A stretch of 64,000 nt of DNA from Patiria miniata (Eukaryota; Echinodermata; Asteroidea; Valvatida; Asterinidae), in the NCBI RefSeq assembly GCF_015706575.1, contig NW_024037074.1, positions 22,743,334 through 22,807,333 on the forward strand. The letters run 5' to 3'. This document shows, in pieces, positions 32,789 to 44,715 of this stretch. Positions within the stretch are counted from its first letter, which is position 1; every line of letters starts with the position of its first letter. Position numbers and translations under genes: made by a program. The notes under the pieces were generated by a model, which had not been told where the DNA came from, made no database searches, and worked only from the letters and a program-made list of their open reading frames with translations.

Positions 32789-32879
32789 ATTGTATATCGA
32801 CCATTAGGTTCGATAGTCCGAAAACGGACTACAAAGCCCGATAGTTCGATTCGACAATAAGGTCTGAGGGTCCGAATCG

Positions 32880-33490
32880 ACGGTACCTCCCATTGTTCCG
32901 GTACCCCACAAGGCACACACTTTGTGACATTGGGGGATGGATCATGCGATCATCCCCTAACATTTCTGTGATGAGAAACAATAAAAGGCGGATTTCGAGG
33001 TATTTTCGAACTTCCCAAAAACCAAAATGTATTTTATAGTCATCCCCCATTCCCCCCCCCCCCTTGTCCCCGGCACAGATTTTCGCCACTCACTTATAGC
33101 ATTTGTGTTTTGAAGTTGATAGTGCTTTGGTCATCCAAGACTACTGAGATTTTAATAATTAAGGATTTTTTTGGAAAGCAGTTATTAACTTTTAAGATGG
33201 AACCACACCGATTGGGATGTGTATACGCCATGTCCTACCAAACCTTGGTGAAATCGAATTCTTCGTTTGTCAGATCGAGTCTGAAATGAAAAGAATGATA
33301 TTGTATTTATTTTGAAGGACAGAATAGTACAAGGAAATTAAAAAGGGCAACGTTAATATAGTTTGTTCAAAGAAGGCATTTCTTTATATATTTTTGGCTC
33401 TATATTTTTGTGTGAATAAAGGGTCAAGCTGGATCACATTTCACTTTGGTTCCATTTTGTTGTTTATAAACGATGGTCCTCGAGCTTATG
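32880..33490. repeat. Segmental duplication, copy 1 (partner 35255-36300)
   Basis: A series of landmarks is shared in order with the partner: GGTACCTCCCATTGTTC, GACATTGGGGGATGG, AGGTATTTTCGAACTTCC, GAGATTTTAATAATTAAGGA, ACCGATTGGGATGTGTATAC and ATTAAAAAGGGCAACGTT. The partner has extra sequence in several places. No reading frame is conserved between copies. Confidence 0.75.
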
Positions 33491-33754
33491 TTTAAAACTC
33501 AATATTAAGTCATTCGTGAAACTATAAAGAAAGCGGCAAAAACTTACAAATATTGTATACAACATTGAAACTAAAAGGTAATCCGAGGAAAAGTTGGTAT
33601 ATGGAACAGAGGGCATGAGGGGAGGAAAGCGGGAATGGTAGAAACAATGCCAAGGGTGTCATTTTGATCATAGTGATGAATTTCTGTTACATCAAATAAG
33701 ACAAGCTTCGATTCTTACGCGACATCCTTTTTCATATTTTTTTTTTATTATCAG

Positions 33755-33839
33755 AGTGTTCCCAAGAGGTTCAAGAGGTTACTCACTATATCGGAGTATC
33801 TTTATTCCAACACTGCAGCAGTTCCGAAGCCTGCACAAG
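33755..33839 (+). other. Candidate 85-nt exon with splice sites
   Basis: A pyrimidine-rich stretch ending TTATTATCAG precedes, and GTAAGC follows at 33840. The segment reads open as SVPKRFKRLL then TISEYLYSNTAAVPKPAQ, ending in phase 1. It aligns with 47503-47569 near both ends (AGAGTNTNSCCAAGA at the start, GCAGTT and CAAG|GTRAGCAG at the end). It could be an alternative exon of a host gene whose other exons lie outside the window, or a duplicated fragment. Confidence 0.35.
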
Positions 33840-33899
33840 GTAAGCAGGTTGTTTGACTGCCAATATGTTTTCCCCCTTCAAATGCCAAACACAATGTCT

Positions 33900-34970
33900 T
33901 AAATACACGTGCAGTAAAATAATGTGTTATGAGGTTTTGGTTTTCAACGATTTATAATATTTAAGAATGCAAATCCAAAGTTGCGTAAACACGTCGGCTT
34001 ATTTACAGTTAATGTTATGCAGGTGAATCAATTATTACCTCATGGGTTATATCGAAATAGTCCTCATTCTCCAAGCTTGTAAGAGGTTGTGACGTTATTA
34101 TTATGAACAATTTACAACATTTTTCCACCAAATGCGACATCAATTATCACTACATAGTTATTTAAAAACATTTTCTACTGAAAATATAGGCCTACATTAT
34201 ATTCAGTCAACATGATGTAATTTTTTGTAACCAAGGATTCGGCAACATTACTCTTTTTACTAACTGTTCCTAAACAGGATGTTAGGTTAAATTTTAATTA
34301 CTTAACTTCAGGGAAAATGTTTCCGTAACTGTCCTAGCTAAGCTTTTCCAACGCCCGCTCTGATTTTTAATACTGAACTATTATGAGGCGTCGGACCTAT
34401 GAGGCGGAATAAATAAATTGTATGAGGCGTCAGACTTATGATACGGCCCCGATTATTACATCGATTCCAGCACGGTTGATTGTATATTGATTTCAAAGAT
34501 TAAATATAGAAATCTTTAATTGCTTGTAATTTGATACAAGATGGCGTCGTAATGACGTCACCTACATTTCTAGCTTTATAACACTACTCAATCTGTAAAT
34601 TTTCCAATATTATAGCACTTTTCGAAAATTTGACCAATCGAACTATATCATTGCAACCTGATCTATGACTATTAAATTGTAGTTTATCTGTATGACGTGT
34701 TATTCCTTGAGGCAAATAATTAGTCAAAATTGCTCGACTTAGCTGAAAGTCTGAACTAATTTGTGCGCCCATATGACTCACTAAAGTTAAAAGTGAATAG
34801 ACCAAAAGTGTTTAAAATGATAATTTACCAACAATGAGAAATATTATTGCAGCGATACCTCTACAGTATATCGCTCCAGTCGGCACATAATTTACAACAA
34901 GGCACATATTTGGAGAGCTCAATCACCACTGAATTAGGCCGACTTGGTATTGGGTTTTAGCAGGGGCGTA
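33900..34970. other. No recognisable gene
   Basis: There is only a small repeat of TATGAGGCGTCNGAC near 34380-34440. No coding motif or element end was found. Confidence 0.4.
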
Positions 34971-35010
34971 AATCCAGGGGATGGGGGTATATTTCTCCCC
35001 CCCCCCTATA
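34970..35010. repeat. Left end of a G-tract element
   Basis: CAGGGGCGTAAATCCAGGGG followed by G and C runs looks like the start of a hAT-like G-tract element. No matching right end was found nearby. Confidence 0.35.
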
Positions 35011-35254
35011 CACACACACGCTTACATAGGCATAGAAGTGGGGTACTTCCTTTGTTCTCGTGTACTTTTCAACGTTGCACACTTATGTCAAAATGCCCTT
35101 ATTTTAACCATAGTTAATTTCCCGGGCTGAGATTCGGACTGAATATCCCTTTTGTAAAACTCTTCCATTTGCGACGTATCAACCCGCCTTGGAAATTCCT
35201 AGTTTTTGAGTAAAATCCATATATCTATTTTGTGAAAAACTTGTCGGTGGGCAT

Positions 35255-36300
35255 TCCTTGTGTGGTACCTCCCATTGTTCTGGTACCCCACAAGGCAGTG
35301 TTTGTACACGCACACACCCACACACTTTTTGACATTGGGGGATGGGTCATTGGATCATCCCAAAGCTTTTCGTGATGAGAAACAAAAAAGGCGGATTTTG
35401 AGGTATTTTCGAACTTCCCAACCACCAAAATGCAAAGTTGAAAAGTACTGAAAAGGGGAGAAAAGGTACAAATGCTTTGAATGTGCCGTTTTGGTGTAAG
35501 GTTGAGGGGCGTAGGTATACATAAGATGTACATCTGAATCATGAACAGCGCCCCTAGTGTCATGTGGTGTTCAGTAAGGCCAGCCCCCACCGCCCCCCCC
35601 CCCCCGCCCCAGCCCCGCTTTTCGAATTTCCACAGTCCCCGGCAAAGATTTACGCCACTTAGTTTTAGCATTTGTGTTTTGATGGTGCTTAGGTCATCCA
35701 AGACTGCTGAGATTTTAATAATTAAGGATTTTTATGGAAAGCTGTTATTACCTTTAAGATGGAACCACAACCACCGATTGGGATGTGTATACACCCTATC
35801 ATACCGAACCTTGGTAAAATCGAATTCTTCGTTTGTCATATTGAATCTGAAAGAAAGAGAATTCCCCTGTTGCACAAGGATAGGGCAGCATGGGGAGAAT
35901 GATATTGTATTTTTTTTGAAGGACAGAATATTACAAGGAAATTAAAAAGGGCAACGTTCATATCGTTTGTTCAGAGAAGACATTGCTGGGAAATATTTTT
36001 TAATTGGATAATTTTTTTTGGTGAATATGGGCGCCGTTTTACAGAGCAACGACGTCCCATGGGTGAGACATTTCGCTGATTGACGCGCACACCGTTGCTT
36101 GTATTTGACGCACGTACACCAGGGCATTTGTACTTTGTACACGCAGTGGCCGCGCTTCGCGGCAAATGAATTGCAGTCAGGCAAGATAGCGTCGCCAACT
36201 GTACTTTCTTTGTCGGTGCAGGGGTACTTAATTGTAAACGGAACGGGGATCACATTCCAATTTGGTTCCATTATGTTGTTTATAAACGATGTTATGCGAG
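35255..36300. repeat. Segmental duplication, copy 2 (partner 32880-33490)
   Basis: It matches the first copy from GGTACCTCCCATTGTTC to GTTGTTTATAAACGATG. Extra blocks are present at about 35430-35630 and 35990-36240. The minus-strand frame at 35942-36346 spans one of these blocks and the duplicated part and shows no known domain, so I do not call it a gene. Confidence 0.7.
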
Positions 36301-36639
36301 TATGTTCTTTGTATAAGTTTATAAGCTGATTTTTGTGGCTGTTCATAATTCCATTTATGCAGTCATTCTTGGGAGTGTGATATTTGAGGTAGTTACTACA
36401 AGTAGGCTAAATTGAGAAGAAAATCCACTGTTTCAGTCATACAAAACAGTTCATATAACTCCAGAGCATTTACTCATCGGGAATTCGACATAATTCGACA
36501 TAACTGGAGTGCAAACTATGTTGTATCCGTAGGTTCAAAATGGCAGAGTTCATATATACCTCCCAAAAAACGGACTCTACAAAAACTTTTTCTTGAAAGC
36601 ACAACAACAAAATCCAATTTGGGGGAGGACCTAGACTGG

Positions 36640-38078
36640 TTCCCGGTCCATCCACAGCGTATTCTGAATTACGCAAAGTTATTGGGGGAAAAATACCTCA
36701 AAATCTGCTGTTTTTTTTCTCTAAATACGAAATAAGGGGGTGGGGGGGGGTTGTTCCAATAGCCCAGACCCCCCTCCCCGGTCAAAAAGTGGGGCGGGAT
36801 ATATAGGACATAAAACGAGCATTTGTGTACAACTTTTCCTCATACTGATACATTATCGGTTGATTTTTGATACATTATCGGTTGATACAGTACCCGTTTC
36901 GAGGTAATTCATTATCGGATACAGTTATTTTGTAGTTATGAAATAATGGGGGGGGGGGTGGTCCAATAGCCCAGACCCCCTCCCTGGTCAAAAAGTGGGG
37001 CGGGATATATAGGACATAAACCAAACATTTGTGAACACCTTTTCCTCATACTGATACATTATCGGTTGATTTTTGATACATTATCGGTGGATACAGTATC
37101 CGTTTCGAGGTGATACGCTATCGGATACAGTTATTTTGTAGTTACATTATCCGTCGACACGTGATACATTATTGGATACACATTTTACTACACTATCAGT
37201 CAATTTTTGCTACATTATTGGTTAGTGATACAATATCGGTCAATTTGTGATACATTATCGGTTGGTGATACGTTATCCGTTTGTTACTACATTATCAGTT
37301 GTAACAAGCTTCACAATATCTTGTGAACGAAGTGGCCTATGGCCTATGTATAAAAGCACTGGCTGCAGCTGTTTAAGACCGCGGTTAGCCAATGTGCGCA
37401 AATGCTATCCGAAAACTTCCCATAGAAATGCACTTGTTCCATACCGGCGGAATGTGATTTTTGTTTCCTTGCGGACCATGGGGACAAAATTCTGAGCGTC
37501 GCATTTTGCCGTCCAACCATTTGTGATTCGAAACGGAGCCTGTGACGGGAATTGTAAATTTACACCACAGATTAGTTTTACAGAACTTCCTACATTATTA
37601 CGCTTTTCAATGAAAAAAAATCTCTAAACTGTAACAAAAGAGTAATGAATCAGTCTTACGGCCTTTTAAAACCTTGCAGAGTCATGACCGTGATGACGCG
37701 CAGATCACAGGTCACACAAAATCCAACCAATCAGAGCGTGAATTCATCAGAGTATTACAGCGTCCTGTTTGCAGGGCGGGGGTACGAGCGAACTCCATAC
37801 GGAGATCAGTGGTCCCGTGTTACAACTGATAATGTAGTAACCAACGGATAACGTATCACCAACCGATAATGTATCACAAATTGACCGATATTGTATCACT
37901 AACCGATAATGTACCAAAAATTGACTGATAGTGTTGTAAAATTTGTATCCGATAATGTATCACGTGTCGACGGATAATGTAACTACAAAATAACTGTATC
38001 CGATAATGTATCACCACGGAACGGATACTGTATCAACCAATAATGTATCAAAAATCAACCGATAATGTATCAGTATGG
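36640..38078. mobile_element. Element with inverted TGATACATTATCGG blocks
   Basis: The left block (about 36850-37310, plus) and the right block (37805-38078, inverted) are arrays of TGATACATTATCGG-like words that pair as long imperfect inverted repeats. They end internally at TATCAGTTGTAACA on the left and its inverse on the right. The left block's start is duplicated: about 36733-36935 and 36945-37150 both carry AATAGCCCAGACCCCC then GGGGCGGGATATATAGGACA. The core (37310-37800) contains the repeat shared with 24545-24905. No transposase is visible. Confidence 0.7.
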
Positions 38079-38084
38079 GGAAAA

Positions 38085-38340
38085 GGTGTACACAAAAATA
38101 CCCCCTATCTAAGCTGCCTCCGTCCGTATTTTGAAAAGGCGGACATTATACCAGTATTTTTTTTTGGGGGGGGGGGGGGTGTGTCACAGCAGAGGGAGGG
38201 GGGGTGCATTTTTTTTTTAGGACTTTGTATGCAATTTGTTTTGGGACACAGCTGGGGGACCCCCCCCCCCGGATCCGCGCCTGTGTTGGCCTCAAGGAAG
38301 CGGCAGGCTCGTGACGTTTGGACTCCAAACTGTGTGGGTT
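38085..38340. repeat. Repeat with TCCGTCCGTATTTTGAAAAG; G-tract remnant
   Basis: It is the inverted partner of about 31060-31200. It continues into G and C runs and GGATCCGCGCCTGTG at about 38270, which looks like the right end of a G-tract element (inverse CACAGGCGCGGATCC). Confidence 0.5.
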
Positions 38341-38344
38341 GAAC

Positions 38345-39020
38345 AAACTGAAGTCAGTGGGTAAATAACAAATGACGTCACATGCGAACGGTGCCCCCCC
38401 CTAAAAAAGCCAGGGCATTATTTTGTACGGTACAGTTATATTGTGTACATGATTGTAGGATTTTATCAGCGCTCCCCGTTGAAAATATGGCACGACCCCC
38501 CCCCCCCCTCATCGACCCCCTCCCCCTCACCCCCCCTCATCCCCCCCCCCCCACCTCATCCCCCCACTAAATGAGCAGTAATGATGTGATTGTGCCCTTT
38601 TCAAATCTGTAAGAAAAAAAATCGACTGGGGTCGACAAGAGACCCATGAAGCTTGATCGCATCTACACTTCGACGATTGCCGCCTAAATCCGGTAAACTT
38701 GTTACATTGTATCTTTTGTGACAGCTCAAGTTTCATGATCATTTCAGATGGTAGTTTTGCTATACACATGCCTCGCCACTCGTATGTGTTCCCGGTTCAT
38801 GCACAGCGCGTATTTTGAATGTGCAAAGTTATTGGGGGAGGGAATAGTCTGGGAGACCATCGCCAGTTAAATTGAACGTATGCGCGCGCCGAAGTTGCCT
38901 GACACTCATGCGAAGACGCTGTTGCTAATATCCACATTCTGGCACATTCTGGAAGTGGTGTGCAAATTTGCGCGCGAACCAGTACAGTACGCACATGCTG
39001 TGTCCCGTCCATTGATCTCC
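38345..39020. other. No gene; C-rich tracts and a repeat fragment
   Basis: C-rich runs occupy 38495-38565. The segment around 38789-38850 (TTCCCGGTTCATGCACAGCG, GCAAAGTTATTGGGGGA) resembles 36640-36690. Minus-strand frames here lack known motifs. Confidence 0.4.
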
Positions 39021-39029
39021 GTATGGTCC

Positions 39030-40222
39030 CGTAGTGGTAAAACGCGCCCTCTTGTGTCGCAGCACGGAGCCCATATGGAGGCCAAGTGTCCGGAGAAAAG
39101 AACTTGTCCACATTTCGGTGCGGATGTGCGAGTGCGGTTACCCCCCCCCCCCCCTTGACATCAAAAGCTGAATACGCCACTAGCCTAGGCCCACGTGGAA
39201 GTAGAGCGTCTCCGAACCAGAGCAACTCCCTACCTCCCGAATTCAAAAAAATATATTTTTAATGATAAACTTTCTCGAGTGGGGACTTATCATAGTAAAG
39301 GCACTTATTAGACTTTAATTAATTTGCAATATTCCACCTTTTTCCAATACTGATACATTATCGGTTGATTTTTGATACATTATTGGTTGATACAGTAACC
39401 GTTCCGTGGTGATACATTATCGGATACAGTTATTTTGTAGTTACATTATCCGTCGACACGTGATACATTATCGGATACAAATTTTACTACACTATCAGTC
39501 AATTTTTGGTACATTATCGGTTAGTGATACAATATCGGTCAATTTGTGATACATTATCGGTTGGTGATACGTTATCGGTTGGTTTCTACATTATCAGTTG
39601 TAACATCCCGTACGTCCATGGTGCTCTCAAAAGTGGTAAAACGCGCCCTCTTGTGTTGAAGCACGGAGCCCATACGGAGGCCAAGTGTCCGGAGAAAAGA
39701 ACTTGTCCACATTTTGGCGCGGATTTGCGAGTGCGGTGACCCCGCCACCCCCCCCCCCCCCCCACCCGACATCAAAAGCTGGATACGCCACTAACCTAGG
39801 CCAACGTGGAAGTAGAGCGTCTCCAAACCAGAGCAACTCCCTCCCAAATTCCAAAAAAAAAAAATATTAATGATAAACTATCCCGATTGGGGACTCATCA
39901 TAGTAAAGGCACTTATTAGACTTTAATTAATTCACAATATTTCCACCTTTTCCAAATATACTGATACATTATCGGTTGATTTTTGATACATTATCGGTTA
40001 ATACAGTATCCGTTCCGAGGTGATACATTATCGGATACAGTTATTTTGTAGTTACGTTATCCGTCGGCACGTGATACAAATTTATCGGATACAAATTTAA
40101 CTACACTATTAGTTAATTTTTCCTACATTATCGGTTAGTGATACAATATCGGTCAATTTGTGATACATTATCGGTTGGTGATACGTTTTCCGTTGGTTAC
40201 TACATTATCAGTCGTAACACAC
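39030..40222. repeat. Tandem duplication of a roughly 590-bp unit with TGATACATTATCGG blocks
   Basis: The unit at about 39030-39605 is repeated at about 39627-40222. Both copies share AGTGGTAAAACGCGCCCTCT, GTGTCCGGAGAAAAGAACTT, a C-run, GCAACTCCCT, ATCATAGTAAAGGCACTTAT and a full TGATACATTATCGG block. The right copy ends at TATCAGTCGTAACA, where it abuts the gypsy integrase. Confidence 0.82.
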
Positions 40223-42502
40223 CTGCCCTTCCAACCAAACCATTTGACGAAGGGTGGAATAGGGCAGAATTGACTTGTTTGATGCCGTTGACTTGCAGAA
40301 ACTTCTCGAATTCTGTACTGGTACAGTTGGTGTCATTATCAGTAACAAGGATTTCTGGCAGTTCGTGAGTCGCAAACGTTTGACGAAGCCGTTCTACTGT
40401 GGCTTGCGATGTTGCAGTGTGCATATAGCGTGGATGTCCAGCCACTTGCTGTGTGTGTGGAAGTGTAGTTAGTGCGTGCGTCGACTATGACAAGAAACAT
40501 CCGGCCCATGAATGGACCAGCATAGTCAAAGTGAAAGCGCGACCATGGACGACTTGGCCAATTCCACGGAAGGAGTGGGACATTTTGTGGCGATTTCCGC
40601 AAGGATTGACAGGCTGTACATTGCTTGACCTTATCTTCAAGTTCTTTATCAATACTACGCCACCAGGCGTACAGCGAGTGATTTCATTCGCGAGATTCCA
40701 GGGTGTGAATCGTGTAGTTCTTCGATGATCTGTGTCCGGCCTTGTGTGGGGGAATGACGATTCGTGATCCCCACAAGATGTAGCCATCTTGCACGCTTAA
40801 CTCCTCTGAACGGCAAGTGTATGGCTTCAGACCTTGATCTTGTCAGTCAAGTGGCCAACCGTTCATACCGTAGGTACGCAAGAGTGACAAGGTTGGAACT
40901 CTTACTCTCCCGGTCCAGAGCCGAATTTTGTCTGGACTGACAGGGGTGGAGTCAAGGCGATCCATGATCATGACGTAGTCTGCTGAAACCGGGTTACGGC
41001 TGATGGTGTCAATCTACTCAAGGCCGCATTGACATTCAAGTGACCTGGTTTGTACACCAAGTGATAGTCATATGCTACGAGTGTGAGAGCCCAGCGTTGA
41101 ATTCTGGATGATGCCATAGGGGATACTGGTCACTCCTCACTGAACAGTACTAGCAGCGGTTTGTGATCGGTAGCTATCTCGAAGTGGCGACCGTACACGT
41201 ACTGGTGATTTTTTTTTCACCCCGAAGATCACTGCTAGCCCCTCCATATCCAGCTGTGAGTAGTATCTCTCTGGTGAAGATAGCGAACGCGAGGCGTAAG
41301 CAAATGGGTGCTCAGATATATCAGGCATGCGGTGGGCAAGCACGGCGCCCACACCGTACGGGCTGGCATCACAGGACAATGCTATTAAACTGTTTACCTG
41401 GGTCATAGTGCACCAGCACTCTGGCTGACAACAACAAATCATTTGAAGCTTGGAAGGATTCGTTATATACTGGCCTCCCTGACCAGCGGACGTTTTTCTT
41501 GAGCAGCAAGTGTAGTGGCCCAAGAACTGATGACTGATTTGGCATAAATCGGCCATATTAGTTCAGGAGTCCCAGGAAGGACTTCATGATCAGCTCTGTC
41601 ACGTTACGTGGTACTGGTGCATCGGCCTGCTGCATTGATACGGTGCCCCAAATACACAACATCTGGGGCGAAGGACACGCATTTCTCTCGCTTCAGACTG
41701 AGTCCTGCACTCTGAAGTCGACTCAGGACCTTGTTGAGATTAGCGACATGTTCTGCCTCAGTCTTTCCCGTGACTAGTACGTCATCAAGAAATGCGACTG
41801 CCTGGGGGATGTCTGCCAAAAGACTTTCAATAGTCCTTTGGAAGATTACAGGTGCAGCAGATACACCAAAGGGCATGCGTGTGTACTGGTAAAGCCCCTG
41901 GTGTGTATTGATAGTAAGGGGTTCACGTGACGACTCCTGACGTTCAAGCTGGAGGTAGGCATGACTGAGATCCGGCTTGCTGAAGGCCTTCCAACCTGAC
42001 ATGTCTGCAAACAGTTCCTCGATGCGAGGTAGCGAGTAACGTTAGCTGACTGGTTTACTGCGGCTTTGTAGTCACCACAGATCCGCAGTTTACCCGACTC
42101 TTTTATCACGGGTATGGGGGATGCCCAACTAGAGAAAGTGACAGGTGCGATGACTCCATCTCTTTTGAGTTGATCGAGTTCACTTTCCACTTGTTGTTTC
42201 ATGGCGAAAGGTAACGGTGTGGCTTTGCAAAATTTCGGTTTGGCGTCGTCTTTTACGCTGAGGTGCACATGTTGGCCTTTGAGTTTTTCCCAGTTCACCT
42301 GAAAACAACTCACTGCATTGTCCTGTGATGTCGATCGGAACACGTGACGGATTGTGTGCCATGCTAACTGGAGATGGCGTAGCCAGTCCAGCCAAGAAGA
42401 TTCAGTCCCTTGTCTGACACGATGAGAAGCGGCAATATTGTGCTCAACTGTAACTGTGCAACCACCGACGACTGGTATTTTCTGTCCTGTGTAAGTACGC
42501 AT
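40222..42502 (-). pseudogene. Ty3/gypsy retrotransposon pol remnant
   Basis: On the minus strand the domains run in gypsy order. The reverse transcriptase (about 42300-41604) has LPFAMKQQVE, CGDYKAAVNQ, TRMPFGVSAAP and the catalytic FLDDVLVTG. RNase H (about 41400-41230) has SCDASPYGVGAVLAH and YYSQLDMEGLA. The integrase (about 40700-40225) has FHFDYAGPF, LVIVDARTN and ILVTDNDTN, and stops before the catalytic Glu region is complete. Frameshifts near 42010 and 41560 and several stops break the frame. The integrase end is cut off by the TGATACATTATCGG repeat at 40222. No LTR was found. Confidence 0.85.
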
Positions 42503-42560
42503 GGGGGGGGGGCATGGCCCCCTTTGCCCCCCCCCCCCCCTCCCCTGGATCCGCCCTTGC
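42502..42560. repeat. G-tract element remnant inside gypsy
   Basis: G and C runs ending CCCCTGGATCCGCCCTTGCT interrupt the gypsy frame between the zinc-knuckle region and pol. The end resembles the GGATCCGC end at 38270. Confidence 0.5.
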
Positions 42561-42569
42561 TCCTACACC

Positions 42570-42700
42570 CCTTGGCCAAATGACCTAGCTTTTCACAGTT
42601 AGAGCAGTTATATGAGCGAGCTCAGTAGTTCTGTGATGTGTGGTCTGTTCGTCCACAGCGATATCACTTGCGTAGCCCACTTGACTTGCTTTGTGCTTGA
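42570..42700 (-). pseudogene. Gypsy gag zinc-knuckle region
   Basis: On the minus strand two CCHC-type knuckles are visible. The first is damaged (YRCGRTDHTSQNY, with a stop where the first Cys should be). The second is intact (CSNCEKLGHLAKGC). This nucleocapsid-type RNA-binding part lies between gag and pol of the element. A LINE separates it from the rest of gag at 44716-44900. Confidence 0.7.
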
Positions 42701-42749
42701 CTGTGGGTTCTTCTTCTTCTTCGTCTTCTTCTTTTTCTTCCAGTTGAGT

Positions 42750-44680
42750 GCTAACTTCACAATTGAAGACTGGAGTGTGATTGGAGTGTGATGCGAGAGA
42801 CGGCTTAATTTTTAGTTAAAGCTCATTTAAATGTATCGGCAGTTGGTGCCTGGATGACAGATTGTGTGGCAAGACATTCCAATCCCCCGCAGTGCGAGGA
42901 AGAATGACATCCCGTGGTAGTCTCGAGCTGAGTGAGGAATGCAGTAAACCTGAGAATTTTCCATTCGTGTGGGGTTGCTATGGTTCTTGGAGGACAAATA
43001 TTTTGAGATGTCAATTGCAGCTTGTTGATTATTTATCTTGTATAGCATAGTCAGCCTTGCAAACCTGCGTCTCTCAGCTAGAGTCTGCCATGAAAGCTCT
43101 TGCATCATGGTTCCAACACTTGAGGTATACCTGTATCTGTCGAGAGTAAACCTGGCAGCCCAACGCTGAACCTTTTCCAACTTAGTGATGAAAACATCTG
43201 TATATGGATGTACTACCTTACTGTACTACCATATTCCAAGATTGGCCTGACAAGTGATTTGTATGCTTGTTCTTTGACCCTAAAATCCTAATCTTTAAAT
43301 TATGACGGAAAAATTTGAGAATGTTGCTGGCCTTGGCAGTCATGTTATCCACAATTATGTTTATTCCATCTGAAGTCGCTGGTGATGGTGACACCAAGCT
43401 ACTTTGTCTGGTCAACATGATTGAGCTGTTGGCCATGGAGGATGTACGGACGGATACTGGACGACATTTTCTTTTACGTTTGATACGGATGACTTCACAC
43501 TTTTCCGGATGGAACTCCACCATCCAGGTTTTCTCCAAGTCTCTGTGGCAATAATGATGTCAGGTTTGGTACTGTCTATCAAGTTGTAGAAGGGACCTTT
43601 CTTGTTGATAAGAGATTGGCAGTTGACATTCAATACTCTCACGGGACTAGGCCCTGAAGCTGACCGAGGTTTTGGTTTAACTGGAGAAGAAGCAGTCTGG
43701 GGATGGCCTAAGCCAAAGGACTTATCAAAGCTGAAGACACTGTCAAAGTCATTGAGAGCACTGATTCTATTTTAAGATTCCATAGGATGGAAGTCAAGAT
43801 ACTACTAAAATTTTGTGAGTCACAAACTAAACAGTTCCAAGCAACACTAGATCTGCCAAGTCTGTTGTAGGATGACTCACCAATACTTTGGCAGTCAATA
43901 TGATACCAAGTTTCGCAATCTTAACACATAATTCCCTTGTCGTCCCAGGTTACAGCTTCTTTACAGGTACCACAAAAGTAAACAGTACATGCTGAAAGTT
44001 GAAAAGTTTGTGTGCCAAAAAGTGTTCCGGGTGTGGGTCCTGGATGTAACCTCAATGTCCCCACATAACAAGACGAAGCAAACAAAAATTCTTGGCTGTG
44101 TAATGCACTTGTTATGACTTACATGTTCATTTCCACTGATGTGTTGACAAAGCCCAGAAAGAAAAACCCTGTTCATTCTGTAAGGTGTAGTCTAAAAGTT
44201 TTGCTTGGATTCCCACTCCCATGAACTTGACGCATGAGCATAAGTACCTGTTGTTACACCATCCAAGAATCGCCCTGAAACTCTAAGCAGCACAAAAATA
44301 AGAAACATTCGTTGCAGTGTGAGATATCCTAGTTTCCTCGGAAGGTGGGATCGTCTTCCTTGAGTCATGATAGACACTGGTGAAGATTAAATGTCCTCTA
44401 GAATATAACCATGTAGGATGCAGTCACTGTTACACAATCAAAATGGCGACCACGTACGACGTTGACAAAGTGAGAAGTTGAATTTTCACAATGCACAGAG
44501 ATCACAAACATCAGAGCGGCGAAAACAGTAAAAATATCACCAGATGAATCATCAACATGTTAAAAAACGGATGTCCGCTGATTAAATGCCAAGGGCAGGG
44601 GAAAAAAGATTAAAAAAGATAGAAAACAAATAAAAAACTAAAAACTAAAAATGAAAACACGTCCGCTCGCATCAACAGCG
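42750..44680 (-). pseudogene. LINE with PHD finger and endonuclease start, internally deleted
   Basis: In minus-strand order, a PHD-like zinc finger (CGTCKEAVTWDDKGIMC, then DCETWYHIDC, ending WNCLVC) lies at about 43975-43800. An apurinic-type endonuclease start (NVNCQSLINK, then DIIIATETW) lies at about 43640-43545. It passes directly into the far C-terminus of the reverse-transcriptase protein (FHPEKCEVIRI, then KVQRWAARFTLDRY at about 43175). The rest of the endonuclease and all catalytic palm motifs are missing. It sits inside the gypsy element between gag and the zinc knuckles. Stops and frameshifts are present. CR1/L2-like by overall pattern. Confidence 0.75.
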
Positions 44681-44715
44681 CCACCAAAGGTTTGTGGCCT
44701 CCCTCTTCCCTTCCC

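Larger units (their letters stand above)
31200..32890. repeat. GTCCGAA / AATAAGGTTCGATA array
   Basis: Degenerate units of about 26-30 bp built on AGTCCGAA and AATAAGGTTCGATA run through about 31200-31410, 31555-31792, 32145-32310 and 32800-32890. Four other elements interrupt them. Part of the segment at 32165-32220 is inverted relative to the rest. Long minus-strand frames rich in IRTIEPY-like repeats are translations of the array, not genes. Confidence 0.8.

Noticed and set aside
35942..36346. 134-codon minus-strand frame as a gene
   Set aside because: It spans the boundary of a segmental duplication and an extra block. It has no known domain, and the partner copy lacks it.
38797..39246. 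149-codon minus-strand frame as a gene
   Set aside because: It runs across a C-run and through the duplicated 39-kb unit. The second copy of the unit does not keep it open, and no domain is visible.
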